From the NCBI RefSeq assembly GCF_000820145.1, contig NZ_CDBW01000035.1, forward strand, positions 62,001 through 126,000: a DNA stretch of 64,000 nt, in the 5' to 3' direction. The stretch is from Aeromonas sobria (GTDB taxonomy: Bacteria > Pseudomonadota > Gammaproteobacteria > Enterobacterales > Aeromonadaceae). Below are positions 1 to 11,196 of the stretch, in pieces. The translations under genes and the position numbers were made by a program. The notes under the pieces are model-generated. The model was given only the letters and a program-made list of their open reading frames with translations. It was not told the origin of the DNA and searched no databases. Position 1 is the first letter of the stretch, and each line of letters begins with the position of its first letter.

Positions 1-82
1 GATGGCCGATATGGATGGGGTCGAAGGTGCCGCCCAGAATACCGATAGGAGCCTTCAGCAGGCTGACAGGAGCCTTCAGCAC
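1..82 (-). CDS. nadD: Nicotinate-mononucleotide adenylyltransferase NadD, 5' end only
   Basis: Only the first 27 codons are in the window; the gene runs off the left edge. The reading frame gives APIGILGGTFDPIHIGH, the nucleotide-binding GGTFDPxHxGH signature of NadD, which adenylates nicotinate mononucleotide in NAD synthesis. The proposed start is a GTG that overlaps the last codons of holA, with GGAG about 9 bases upstream. holA-nadD is the usual order. A 21-base tandem duplication at the start gives the N terminus two similar LLKAP-type segments. The family is certain; the exact start is not. Confidence 0.85.
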   Translation of the reverse strand, partial: MLKAPVSLLKAPIGILGGTFDPIHIGH

Positions 83-88
83 TGGCTG
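47..88. repeat. 21-bp-period tandem duplication across the holA stop and nadD start
   Basis: The 19-base segment at 47-65 recurs at 68-88 with a 2-base insertion (shared core AGGAGCCTTCAGCA). The outer copy spans the holA stop codon and the proposed nadD GTG start. The duplication adds seven codons to the N terminus of NadD. Confidence 0.8.
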
Positions 89-1113
89 CTCTCCATCCCC
101 AGTGGCAGCGGGGTGCTATCACGAAAACCGAGGGCAATGGTCTGCAGCATCAGCCAGGCCTGTTCGGTATTGAAGCTGCGCTGGGCATCGTCCAGCTGGG
201 CCATCAGTTGCCACAGTTGTTGCAACTTGGCAAACGGAAGTCGGGTCAGCGCCTGCTGGATCAGTTGCTGGCGGCTCTGCCAGATACGCAGACGGCTGAA
301 ATGCTCCCCCAGCGGCTGGCCACTGCGCATCGCCAGTGACAGCTCGGTCAGCTGCTCCAGCTCGCGGCAGAGAGTCCAGGCCAGCATCCCCGGCTCGGTG
401 CCTTCGGCTCGCAGGGCGGCCAGAATGCGCTGGGCCCGGTTCACCTTCCCCTCCAGCAGGGTATCGACCAGCTGGAACGGGGTGAAGTGGGCGTGACGGA
501 TAATGGTCTCTTGCAGATAGGTGACACTGATGGGCTGGGGCGGCGAGAGCAGGGTCAGCTTCTCGATCTCCTGACTGGCGGCCAGCAGGTTGCCCTCATA
601 GGCGTGGCACATGAAGTTGATGGCATCCGGCAGCGCCTTGAGGCCGAAACGCTGGAAGCGTGCGCTCATCCAGCGTGGGAAGAACTTGGGCTCCGGATGG
701 TTGACCGGCACATAGGTGCCGATCTGGTAGAGCTTGTCGAACCAGGCGGCTTTCATCTGGGTTTGATTAAGGCGACCGCCACTCAGCACCAGCAGCAGAT
801 CAGGGTGGAGCTGCTTGCCGATTTCGCTGATGCGAGCGGCCAGATCCTTGTCCACCTTGGCGGGCAGTTCCAGCTCGATGATCTGGCGGGCAGAGAAGAG
901 GCTCATGGCCTGACAGGCATCGTAGACCTGATTCCAGTCCAGCCCCTGTTCCACCACGAAGGTGTGGCGTTCATCGAAACCCTGTTTGCGGGCGATCTGA
1001 CGGATGGCGTCGATGGCCTCCAGTCGCAACAGGGGCTCGTCGCCAAAAACGAGATAGCAGGGCCTGAGCCCTGCTTTGAGGTGGTCACCAAATTGCTCGG
1101 GATAAATTCGCAT
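76..1113 (-). CDS. holA: DNA polymerase III delta subunit HolA
   Basis: 345 residues, close to the usual 343. HolA is the clamp-loader subunit that opens the beta sliding clamp, working with DnaX and HolB. The N terminus (MRIYPEQFGDHLKAGL, then YLVFGDEPLL) is the family's clamp-opening region. The C-terminal third, rich in Leu and Gln, fits the clamp-loader collar domain. It lies downstream of lptE and upstream of nadD, as in other gammaproteobacteria. Its ATG overlaps the stop codon of the upstream 33-codon mini-ORF as TGATG, so it is probably translated by coupling. The junction has been duplicated (see the repeat at 1085-1231). Confidence 0.95.
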   Translation of the reverse strand: MRIYPEQFGDHLKAGLRPCYLVFGDEPLLRLEAIDAIRQIARKQGFDERHTFVVEQGLDWNQVYDACQAMSLFSARQIIELELPAKVDKDLAARISEIGKQLHPDLLLVLSGGRLNQTQMKAAWFDKLYQIGTYVPVNHPEPKFFPRWMSARFQRFGLKALPDAINFMCHAYEGNLLAASQEIEKLTLLSPPQPISVTYLQETIIRHAHFTPFQLVDTLLEGKVNRAQRILAALRAEGTEPGMLAWTLCRELEQLTELSLAMRSGQPLGEHFSRLRIWQSRQQLIQQALTRLPFAKLQQLWQLMAQLDDAQRSFNTEQAWLMLQTIALGFRDSTPLPLGMESSQC

Positions 1114-1231
1114 CAGAAGCTTGCCTGACTAAAATGAAGGCGCACAAGAGTAGCTGCCTGCGTTGGCTGCTTGAACTGCGACTCGTCACCAAATTGCTCT
1201 GGGTAGATCCGCATCAGAAGCTGACCTGACT
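1085..1231. repeat. Duplicated lptE/holA junction (two 46-bp copies, 101 bp apart)
   Basis: The 46-base segments 1085-1130 and 1186-1231 match at 40 positions. Each contains the end of an lptE-like reading frame, a TGATG stop/start overlap and the first ten codons of holA. Four of the six differences fall in those ten codons, all at third positions, so both copies encode MRIYPEQFGD. The outer copy belongs to the real lptE stop and the inner one to the real holA start. Confidence 0.9.
1113..1214 (-). CDS. 33-codon mini-ORF between lptE and holA
   Basis: A short ORF made by duplication of the lptE/holA junction. Its ATG overlaps the lptE stop (TGATG) and its stop overlaps the holA ATG (TGATG). 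The peptide starts with the first ten HolA residues and ends LHFSQASF, resembling the LptE end QLSQVSF. A stable product is unproven; it may serve only to carry ribosomes from lptE to holA. Confidence 0.4.
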   Translation of the reverse strand: MRIYPEQFGDESQFKQPTQAATLVRLHFSQASF

Positions 1232-1696
1232 CAACTGTCGGATCACCTGATTGGCCGCCTGCTCCTGCATCTCGCGGTTGAGCTGCTCCTGCTCACGAGA
1301 AGAGGCGAGCGCTGCATCCGGCTTGTTGAGGAAGCTGCGGTTGAAGTTGATGGGGAAGACCTGGGTCGGCTTGCCCGGCACCGAGACGGTGAACTGGGTA
1401 CTGAAGCCCAGCACATATTCAGTGTCGACGCCCTGAGCGTTGACCGAAGCGACCTGACTGGTACCGCCAATGCCGCCCAGAGTGAGCACCGGAATGCCCT
1501 CCTTGTCGGCCAGGGTCACGCCAGAGGCCTTGAGGCGGGTGGTGACCAATCGGTAGAAGTCGCTCTTGTTGTCGCCCACGACCTTCATGGTCATCAGCTC
1601 GCTCGGAATGCCGTTGCCGCGCATCTGAAAGCCGCAGCCTTGCAGCAGCAGCGCTGCCAGCATGACGGCCATCAAGCGGGTGAAGATGGTGCCCAT
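1214..1696 (-). CDS. lptE: LPS-assembly lipoprotein LptE
   Basis: About 160 residues. LptE is the outer-membrane lipoprotein that plugs the LptD barrel and delivers lipopolysaccharide to the cell surface. The start MGTIFTRLMAVML is preceded by AGAGGA at good spacing. A lipoprotein signal ends LLLQGC, and the mature part begins CGFQMRG, typical of LptE. An upstream in-frame ATG would give 187 residues but spoils the signal peptide. The gene sits between leuS and holA as expected. Confidence 0.93.
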   Translation of the reverse strand: MGTIFTRLMAVMLAALLLQGCGFQMRGNGIPSELMTMKVVGDNKSDFYRLVTTRLKASGVTLADKEGIPVLTLGGIGGTSQVASVNAQGVDTEYVLGFSTQFTVSVPGKPTQVFPINFNRSFLNKPDAALASSREQEQLNREMQEQAANQVIRQLSQVSF

Positions 1697-1725
1697 AGAA
1701 AATCCTCTTTGCATGAAGGGAAGAG

Positions 1726-1746
1726 CGGCGGGCGCAGGGCCCGCCG
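1726..1746 (-). other. Intercistronic hairpin between leuS and lptE
   Basis: A perfect 8-bp stem (CGGCGGGC/GCCCGCCG) with a 5-base loop lies in the 99-base leuS-lptE gap. No U-run follows, so it is more likely an RNA stability or processing element than a terminator. Confidence 0.4.
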
Positions 1747-1795
1747 TTATCATCCGTTTGCTGTCACAGATTGGCAATGATCAGTTGGTGACTTC

Positions 1796-5012
<3,217 letters not shown>

Positions 5013-5110
5013 GTCGACGTATCATCAGGTTCATCTACCGACCGGTAGGGACGATTAGCGCAGCGTAATCGTCCATTTAGTCAGAGGTATCGACACTCAG
5101 CTTACCAATA

Positions 5111-5140
5111 AGAGAGAGGCGCCATCAGGCGCCTCTCTCT
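5111..5140. terminator. Bidirectional terminator
   Basis: Inverted repeat AGAGAGAGGCGCC/GGCGCCTCTCTCT with a 4-base loop, between the convergent ybeL-type gene and the PmbA-like gene. Flanking runs of T are short. Confidence 0.7.
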
Positions 5141-5154
5141 ATTGATGGGCGGGA

Positions 5155-6495
5155 TTACTTGCCGGCGACGGATAGGCCGCCAAAACGGATAAGCGGGGCG
5201 TAGAAGCCCTTGCCATCGTTGTGGTGCAAGGTGTCACCGACCGCTTCCAGCTCGCCCAGCAGGCGGTAGAAGTTGCCCGCCACCGTGATGCCGCGTACCG
5301 GCTGGAGCCGCACGCCATCGCGACAGAGGAAGCCCGACGCGCCAAAGGAGAAGTCGCCGCTCACCGCATCGGCACCGGAATGCAGACCGTCCAGCTTGAC
5401 CAGCTCCAGATAGTTGCCGCTCTGCACCTCCGCTTCGCTATGGGGACCCGCGCCAAACACCAGATGGCGAGCGGTGACATCGAGGGCGCTGCGAGCACCG
5501 CGGGCGGCCGAGCCGTTACTGGCGACGCCAAAGTGGCGGGCGGTGGCGCTGTTGTGGAACAGGGTTTTCAGCTCGCCGTCGCCAATCAGCAGCAGATCCG
5601 AGGTAGCAGCTCCCTCGCCATCAAACGCCTTGATGTTCATGCCGCCCGGCATGTAGACCCGGCTCTCCAGGGTGAGCCAGCGGGAGGCGACACTCTGCCC
5701 CACCTTCTCCCGCCAGGGGTTGATCCCCTGCTGGGCCCACTTGCCCGACAGCACCCCCTGAAAGCAGCCAAACAGACTGGCGAAGCAGTTGGTGCTGAAG
5801 ATGACGCTGTAGCGGCCACCCGGCAGCGCCTCACCCGGCAGCAAGTCGCTGGCGACGGCATAGATCTGGTCGATGAGTCGCTGGCTATCCAGCTCGTCGA
5901 AGCGACGGCCATACTGCCCCTGCGAGTGCATCGACTGGCGACCATCCCGTTCGACCAGCGCCGAGGTGTAGCAGCCGACGCTGAACTCGTCGTGCTGGCA
6001 GAGGGAGCCCTGACTGTTGGCGAGCCAGATCTGGCTCTCCCCCTCAAAAAAGCTGTTGTAGGGGGCGCCGGTGACGTCTGGCATGGCCAGCATCTCCGAC
6101 TCTAGGCGCAGGGCCAGGGTGATCTTCTCCTCTACCGGCGTGGTGTCGGGTTGGTTGATCTCGGCGCAATCTGTGGTGATCCGGCTATTGGCCACCGAGA
6201 TGCGCTGATCCGGGTCCACCTTGGCAAAGCGGCTGGCATCCAATGCGTCTTGCAGCATGGCATCCAGCGCCAGCTCATCGAGGGATTCCGAGTAGGCGAT
6301 ACCGACCCGGCCCTCTTTTATCAGGCGAATGCCGAGTTGCTGGCTGCTGGTCACCTTGTATTCACCCAGCTCACCCTTGTCTGCCTTGAGGGAGAAGGCC
6401 TTCTCCTGATTGGCGATGATGTCTGCCTCGGCACCGAGATCAGCCACTTTATCCAGCAGACGGGTGAGCAGTAGGTTCATGTCGAGTTGGCTCAT
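5155..6495 (-). CDS. PmbA/TldE-family protein of a TldD-PmbA pair
   Basis: 446 residues from MSQLDMNLLLTRLL. The start ATG overlaps the stop of the TldD-like gene (TGATG), so the two are translationally coupled and probably form a complex. Members of this family lack the zinc site and pair with the metalloprotease TldD to process small peptides. The central SFFEGESQIWLANSQG and C-terminal GNFYRLLGELEAVG segments fit the family. The sequence differs clearly, from memory, from canonical E. coli PmbA, so this is probably a second, paralogous pair; I therefore leave the symbol blank. Ends at a bidirectional terminator. Confidence 0.85.
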   Translation of the reverse strand: MSQLDMNLLLTRLLDKVADLGAEADIIANQEKAFSLKADKGELGEYKVTSSQQLGIRLIKEGRVGIAYSESLDELALDAMLQDALDASRFAKVDPDQRISVANSRITTDCAEINQPDTTPVEEKITLALRLESEMLAMPDVTGAPYNSFFEGESQIWLANSQGSLCQHDEFSVGCYTSALVERDGRQSMHSQGQYGRRFDELDSQRLIDQIYAVASDLLPGEALPGGRYSVIFSTNCFASLFGCFQGVLSGKWAQQGINPWREKVGQSVASRWLTLESRVYMPGGMNIKAFDGEGAATSDLLLIGDGELKTLFHNSATARHFGVASNGSAARGARSALDVTARHLVFGAGPHSEAEVQSGNYLELVKLDGLHSGADAVSGDFSFGASGFLCRDGVRLQPVRGITVAGNFYRLLGELEAVGDTLHHNDGKGFYAPLIRFGGLSVAGK

Positions 6496-7895
6496 CAGGC
6501 GTTCCCTCCCACCAGAATGTTGTCCACTTTGAGTGCGGGTTGGCCCACCGAGGTGGGGACCGAGCCCGAGACCGAGCCGCACATGCCAGCGGCCAGCGCC
6601 AGATTGCTGCCCACCATGGAGATCTCTTTCAGCACCTGCGGGCCGGTGCCGATCAGGGTGGCCGACTTGAGCGGTTTGGTGATCTTGCCGTGCTCGATGA
6701 GGTAAGCCTCCTGCACGTTGAAATTGAACTCGCCGGTGCCGGGCTGTACCGAGCCGCCCCCCATCTTCTTGGCGTAGATGCCGTGTTCGACGGTGGCCAG
6801 CATATCGTCGAGGCTGTGGTTGCCCGGTTCGATATAGGTGTTGCGCATGCGCGAGGTGGGGGCGTACTTGTACGATTCGCGCCGACCCGAGCCGGTGCGG
6901 GCATAGCCGGTCTTCAGCGCCCCCATTCTGTCCACCAAAAAGCCGGTCAGCACGCCGTCCTTGATGAGCTGAGTATGCTGGGTCGCCATCCCTTCATCAT
7001 CGACGTTGATGGAGCCCCAGACGTTGCTTTGCAGCCCTTCGTCCACAGCGCTGACCACCGGATTGGCAATGAGCTGGCCCATCTTGTCGTGGAACACAGA
7101 CGCCTTCTTGGCCACCGAGGTGGTCTCCAGCAGGTGACCGCACGCTTCGTGGAAGATGACGCCGCCAAAGCCGTTCTCCATGATGACTGGCAGAGTGCCG
7201 CTCGGGCAGGGGGCTGCACCCAGTTTCACCAGCGCCTGGCGGGTGGCGGTGAGGGCCAGCTCGCGGGGATCGATGCGCTCGGCATGCTCCCAGCCCATCA
7301 GGGCGCCTGGCGCCTCGTAGCCGACGCTCTGCTCGCTCCCTTCCATGGCGATGGTCTGGGCCATGATGCGGTTGTAGTGGCGGCGATCGGCTACTTGCAC
7401 TCCTTCGCTGTTGAAGATCTCCACCTCTTGCTCCCAGCCCAGCACGTTGCCGGAGAACTGGCTCACCTTTCCGCTCTCGGCGCGGGCCGCCGCATCCATG
7501 GCGTGCAGATAGGCGATCTTCTGCTCCAGCAGCTTGTCGGCCGACAGCGGCAGTGCCACCGGGTTGCGATCGGTCAAGCGGGTGAAATCGAAGGCGGTGG
7601 CGGTCACCACGGGGTCACGGCGGTCTTTGGCCGCCAGCAGGGTGACAATGCGCAGCAGCTCATCGCGGCTGGCCAGATTGGTGTAGCCGTAGAGCACCTT
7701 GTAGCCGTAGCAGAGGCGTACGCCGATGCCGAAATCGAGGCCGCCGTTGATGTTCTCTATCTGGCTGGAGAGCAGGCTGAGCTGGCTGCGGCGCTTGCGC
7801 TCCACAAACAACTCGGCGAAATCGGCACCCAGTGCCAGTGCGTGATCGAGCACGTCACGGGCGATGGCGGGGGCCAACAGGGAGAATGGAGTCAT
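6495..7895 (-). CDS. TldD-family zinc metalloprotease
   Basis: 466 residues from MTPFSLLAPAIARDV, with AAGGA upstream of the ATG. The zinc-binding HExxxH is visible at residues 249-254 (FHEACGHLLET). In the family this subunit is the catalytic half of a TldD/TldE heterodimer that degrades unfolded or leader peptides. The N terminus and the HEACGH variant differ from enterobacterial TldD, which I recall as HEAVGH, supporting a paralogue rather than the housekeeping copy. Cotranscribed with the PmbA-like gene. Confidence 0.87.
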   Translation of the reverse strand: MTPFSLLAPAIARDVLDHALALGADFAELFVERKRRSQLSLLSSQIENINGGLDFGIGVRLCYGYKVLYGYTNLASRDELLRIVTLLAAKDRRDPVVTATAFDFTRLTDRNPVALPLSADKLLEQKIAYLHAMDAAARAESGKVSQFSGNVLGWEQEVEIFNSEGVQVADRRHYNRIMAQTIAMEGSEQSVGYEAPGALMGWEHAERIDPRELALTATRQALVKLGAAPCPSGTLPVIMENGFGGVIFHEACGHLLETTSVAKKASVFHDKMGQLIANPVVSAVDEGLQSNVWGSINVDDEGMATQHTQLIKDGVLTGFLVDRMGALKTGYARTGSGRRESYKYAPTSRMRNTYIEPGNHSLDDMLATVEHGIYAKKMGGGSVQPGTGEFNFNVQEAYLIEHGKITKPLKSATLIGTGPQVLKEISMVGSNLALAAGMCGSVSGSVPTSVGQPALKVDNILVGGNA

Positions 7896-8098
7896 AGAAT
7901 ATCCTTTTCTGGTCTGTCTGTTTGCTTCCGACACCCGGCTCTGATTGTTATGGGATGTCGAGTCCATTGTTGCAGACCAGCACAAAAAAGTCGCTATAGG
8001 GTCACGCGATGATACCGATTGAGAAAATCGGTGCGATTACTGCGCCCGGGCGGCCATAGCACAGGGCAAGTGGCCACCCGGGCAGGAGGAAGAAGGCG

Positions 8099-8617
8099 TC
8101 AGAGCAGGGCGTGGATTTCGCTCAGGATCTGCTCGACCCACTGCTCGATGCGCGGATCTGTCTGGTCATATTGATTGGCATCGTCCAGCGCCAGCCCGAC
8201 AAAGTGGTGGCCATCGTCGATCAGCGCCTTGGAGGCATCGAATTCGTACCCTTCGTTGGGCCAGTAGCCCACCAGCTTGACCCCTTTGGGCACCAGCTGA
8301 TCGTGCAGCAGGCCGAGGGCATCCTGGAACCATTCGCCATAACCGAGCTGATCTCCGAGGCCAAACAGGGCGACGATGCGTCCCTCCAGATGGAGATCAA
8401 CGATATCTTCCCAACGGGACTCCCAGTCCTCCTGCAGCTCGCCGAAATCCCAGGTGGAGATGCCGAGGATCAGGATCTCGTAATCCTCCATCCGGCGCAG
8501 GGAGACATCCTTGATATTGTGAATATCCACCAGCTCGGGGCCGATGAGGGCGCGGATCTTCTCGGCAGCCATCTCGGTGTAACAGGTGGTGGAACCGTAA
8601 AACAGACCAATCTTCAT
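8099..8617 (-). CDS. fldB: Flavodoxin FldB
   Basis: 172 residues, the size of long-chain flavodoxins. The N terminus [21 protein letters not shown] contains the FMN phosphate loop (GSTTCYTE). [10 protein letters not shown] and [11 protein letters not shown] are the two flavin-contacting loops. It is an FMN electron carrier. Its position next to and divergent from xerD matches fldB. The start was chosen at the flavodoxin fold; the longer reading frame adds 60 unrelated residues. Confidence 0.92.
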   Translation of the reverse strand: MKIGLFYGSTTCYTEMAAEKIRALIGPELVDIHNIKDVSLRRMEDYEILILGISTWDFGELQEDWESRWEDIVDLHLEGRIVALFGLGDQLGYGEWFQDALGLLHDQLVPKGVKLVGYWPNEGYEFDASKALIDDGHHFVGLALDDANQYDQTDPRIEQWVEQILSEIHALL

Positions 8618-8846
8618 CGCTCTTCTCTCTGTTGGCGCTTTCTTGCTTGCTCGTGTGGGCTGCGCCATGTTGGCAACACGATGGGTAACGTAAGGGGAGG
8701 GCGCCAGTCTAGCAGATTGCCATTCGACCTTCACCGCCCGGCAAGGGGCTTGGCAAACGTGGCTTATCTTTCCAATGAAAGTGCCTTGTCTTTGCAAGGA
8801 GTTGGCGCGTTACAATGGGCCATCGATCCCCTGATTGCAGCGCACC

Positions 8847-9746
8847 ATGAGCAAGCCCGACCCCCATCCTCTGATTGAACCCTTCCTCGACGCCCTCTGG
8901 CTGGAGCGGGGATTGGCTGACAACACGGTCAGCTCCTATCGCAGCGATCTGGAAAAATTTTCGTTCTGGCTCGACGAGCAGGGCAGCTCTCTGCTGTTGG
9001 CAGGGATGGACGAGATCCAGCACTACCTCGCATGGCGGGTGGATCACTTGTTTGCAGCGAGCAGCACCGCTCGTTTCCTCTCGGCTTTGCGCCGTTTTTA
9101 CCAATATCTCAACCGCGAAAAGCTGCGCAGCGATGACCCTACCGTACTGCTGGAGGGGCCCAAGTTGCCGAAAAAATTGCCCTCCGATCTCAGCGAAGCC
9201 GAGGTGAACGCGCTGCTGACTGCGCCGCTGGTGGACGACCCGCTGGAGCTGCGGGACAAGGCGATGCTGGAACTGCTCTACGCCACCGGGCTGCGGGTCT
9301 CCGAGCTGGTGGGGCTCACCGCCGAGCATGTCAGCCTGCGTCAGGGGCTGGTGCGAGTGGTGGGCAAGGGCAACAAGGAGCGGCTGGTGCCGATGGGGGA
9401 GGAAGCGATGCACTGGCTGGAGCGTTACTACCGGGAGGCCCGCACCCTGCTGCTGGGGGGCACCAGCTCGGATGTGGTGTTTCCTTCAAAGCGGGCGCAG
9501 ATGATGACCCGCCAGACCTTCTGGCACCGCATCAAGATCTATGCCCTGCGGGCGGGTATCCATGGTGAGTTGTCACCTCATACCCTGCGTCACGCCTTTG
9601 CCACTCATCTGCTCAACCACGGCGCCGACTTGCGGGTGGTGCAGATGCTGCTGGGTCACGCGGATCTCTCCACCACCCAGATCTACACCCATGTGGCCAA
9701 CGAGCGACTCAAGGCGCTGCACGGTGAACACCATCCCAGAGCCTGA
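8847..9746 (+). CDS. xerD: Site-specific tyrosine recombinase XerD
   Basis: 299 residues, one more than in E. coli. With XerC and FtsK it resolves chromosome dimers at dif. All catalytic residues are present: R150 (TGLR), K174, H245 and R248 (HTLRHAFATHLL), H271 and nucleophile Y280 (LGHADLSTTQIYTH). The ATG is 12 bases inside the longest frame. It is followed by mscL on the opposite strand, then the DsbC homologue and recJ. Confidence 0.97.
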   Translation: MSKPDPHPLIEPFLDALWLERGLADNTVSSYRSDLEKFSFWLDEQGSSLLLAGMDEIQHYLAWRVDHLFAASSTARFLSALRRFYQYLNREKLRSDDPTVLLEGPKLPKKLPSDLSEAEVNALLTAPLVDDPLELRDKAMLELLYATGLRVSELVGLTAEHVSLRQGLVRVVGKGNKERLVPMGEEAMHWLERYYREARTLLLGGTSSDVVFPSKRAQMMTRQTFWHRIKIYALRAGIHGELSPHTLRHAFATHLLNHGADLRVVQMLLGHADLSTTQIYTHVANERLKALHGEHHPRA

Positions 9747-9770
9747 GCCGGTGCGCGAGTCTGTCAAAAT

Positions 9771-9796
9771 AAAAAACCGCCAGCAGGCGGTTTTTT
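9771..9796. terminator. Bidirectional terminator between xerD and mscL
   Basis: AAAAAACCGCC AGCA GGCGGTTTTTT: a perfect stem with A and T runs on both sides. Confidence 0.92.
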
Positions 9797-9821
9797 GGCA
9801 TTACACGACAGGAGATTGCGC

Positions 9822-10229
9822 TTATTTCCCCTGTTGGGATTTGAGCAAATCGCGGATCTCGCTCAGCAACTCTTGATCCTTGGTAGGACCGGCGGGGGCG
9901 GCGGCCTCTTCTTGCTTCTTCTTGAGGGTATTGATGCCCTTCAGCCCCATGAAGATGGCGAAGGAGATGATCAGAAAGTCGATGATGGTCTGAATGAATT
10001 TGCCGTAGGCAATGACCACTGCGGGTGTGCTGCCTTCTGCGGCCTTGAGGGTGACCGCCAGGTCGCTGAAGTCCACGCCACCCAGGATCAGACCGATAGG
10101 CGGCATGATCACGTCACCGACAAAAGAGGAGACAATTTTGCCGAAGGCGGCACCAATGATGATACCAACCGCCATGTCGATCACGTTGCCGCGAGCGGCA
10201 AAGGCTTTGAACTCTTGAATCAAACTCAT
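9822..10229 (-). CDS. mscL: Large-conductance mechanosensitive channel MscL
   Basis: 135 residues, the normal size. It forms the homopentameric inner-membrane pore that opens under hypo-osmotic stress. The N-terminal amphipathic helix and TM1 ([20 protein letters not shown]), the periplasmic loop and TM2 ([18 protein letters not shown]) are all present. The charged C-terminal bundle helix ends the protein. A strong GGAGG precedes the ATG. It has its own promoter region, which contains a CCCCTGAACAGGGG palindrome at 10268-10281. Confidence 0.97.
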   Translation of the reverse strand: MSLIQEFKAFAARGNVIDMAVGIIIGAAFGKIVSSFVGDVIMPPIGLILGGVDFSDLAVTLKAAEGSTPAVVIAYGKFIQTIIDFLIISFAIFMGLKGINTLKKKQEEAAAPAGPTKDQELLSEIRDLLKSQQGK

Positions 10230-10488
10230 AATATCCTCCGAAATTAAACAAAATAGCGCATGGATCGCCCCTGAACAGGGGACGCTGCTTTATCAGGAAA
10301 ACGGAGGCGAGGCCGCGTTATTCCTGTCGTCGTGACTAGCTTGCTGGGGTTGGCTTTGATTGGCAATCTGCGGGCCATTATTTTTTGGTACAGTCCGGTA
10401 TTAATTTTTTAGTGATTAGCGGATTGAATAATAAACTATGCTGCTGTACTTTGCGGGGTCAATTCATTCATACCATGTGAGTAATCCA

Positions 10489-11196
10489 GTGAAGTATTTA
10501 CTACTGGGAATGATGCTACTGTTCACATTTTGTGCCAGAGCCGGGATGGACCCCCACGCCTTGAAAGAGGTCATCTCAACCCGGTTGGGGATAGCTGTCT
10601 ATCTGGTCGAGCAGACACCGATTAGCGGGTTATACATGCTGGGCACTTCCCAGGGGGTGCTCTACAGCGATGCCAAAGGGGACTACGTTGTTCAGGGCAT
10701 CATGCTGGATATGGCCCATGACATGAAAAATCTGACCGTTTCAGGCCTGCGAGAGCAGCGTCGACTGGGTTTGTCTCAGGTGAGCTATGCGCCCATTGTG
10801 CTTGAGGCTCCTGACGAGCGTCATCGAGTCGCGCTGTTTCTCGGTGAACATGAGGCGAGAAGACGGCAGTTGGCTCCGACGTTACAACATCTGCAGGCAT
10901 TAGGGATCAGTGTCGAGCTGTATCCTGTGATTGAGCATGCGGCACAGGCTGCCGACTGGTGCAGCGACCCCCTGCTGCAAAATTCCCCCTTCAAAGCTTA
11001 TTTGCCTCAACAGGAATGTAGTGAGACCCTTATTCAAAATATTGGCCTGAGCAAATGGTTGGGGGTCAAGGTATTGCCTGCCTGGGTCTCCTCTGACGGG
11101 AATCTGGTTCGCGGTTACCAAAGCCCTGAGCAATTGCTAAAAATACTGGATCACTATGCCGAAGCCCCTGCAAGTTCGCCGTCGTCCGAAAGTTGA
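10489..11196 (+). CDS. dsbC: DsbC-family protein lacking the CxxC active site
   Basis: 235 residues from a GTG start that gives a clean signal peptide ending CARA. It sits between the xerD region and recJ, the dsbC position. The N-terminal dimerisation domain (GLYMLGTSQGVLYSDAKGDYVVQG) matches DsbC, the periplasmic disulfide isomerase. Where DsbC has CGYC this protein reads EARR (residues 122-125). The structural cysteines C158 and C177 and the cis-proline region (LPAWV, P197) remain. It therefore cannot act as a thiol isomerase; a chaperone role is possible. The last 41 bases overlap recJ. A longer start at 10438 has no ribosome site. Confidence 0.85.
   Translation: MKYLLLGMMLLFTFCARAGMDPHALKEVISTRLGIAVYLVEQTPISGLYMLGTSQGVLYSDAKGDYVVQGIMLDMAHDMKNLTVSGLREQRRLGLSQVSYAPIVLEAPDERHRVALFLGEHEARRRQLAPTLQHLQALGISVELYPVIEHAAQAADWCSDPLLQNSPFKAYLPQQECSETLIQNIGLSKWLGVKVLPAWVSSDGNLVRGYQSPEQLLKILDHYAEAPASSPSSES

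Noticed and set aside
6540..8012. Plus-strand open frame of 490 codons
   Set aside because: Antisense to the TldD-like gene, whose zinc motif and family match are clear.
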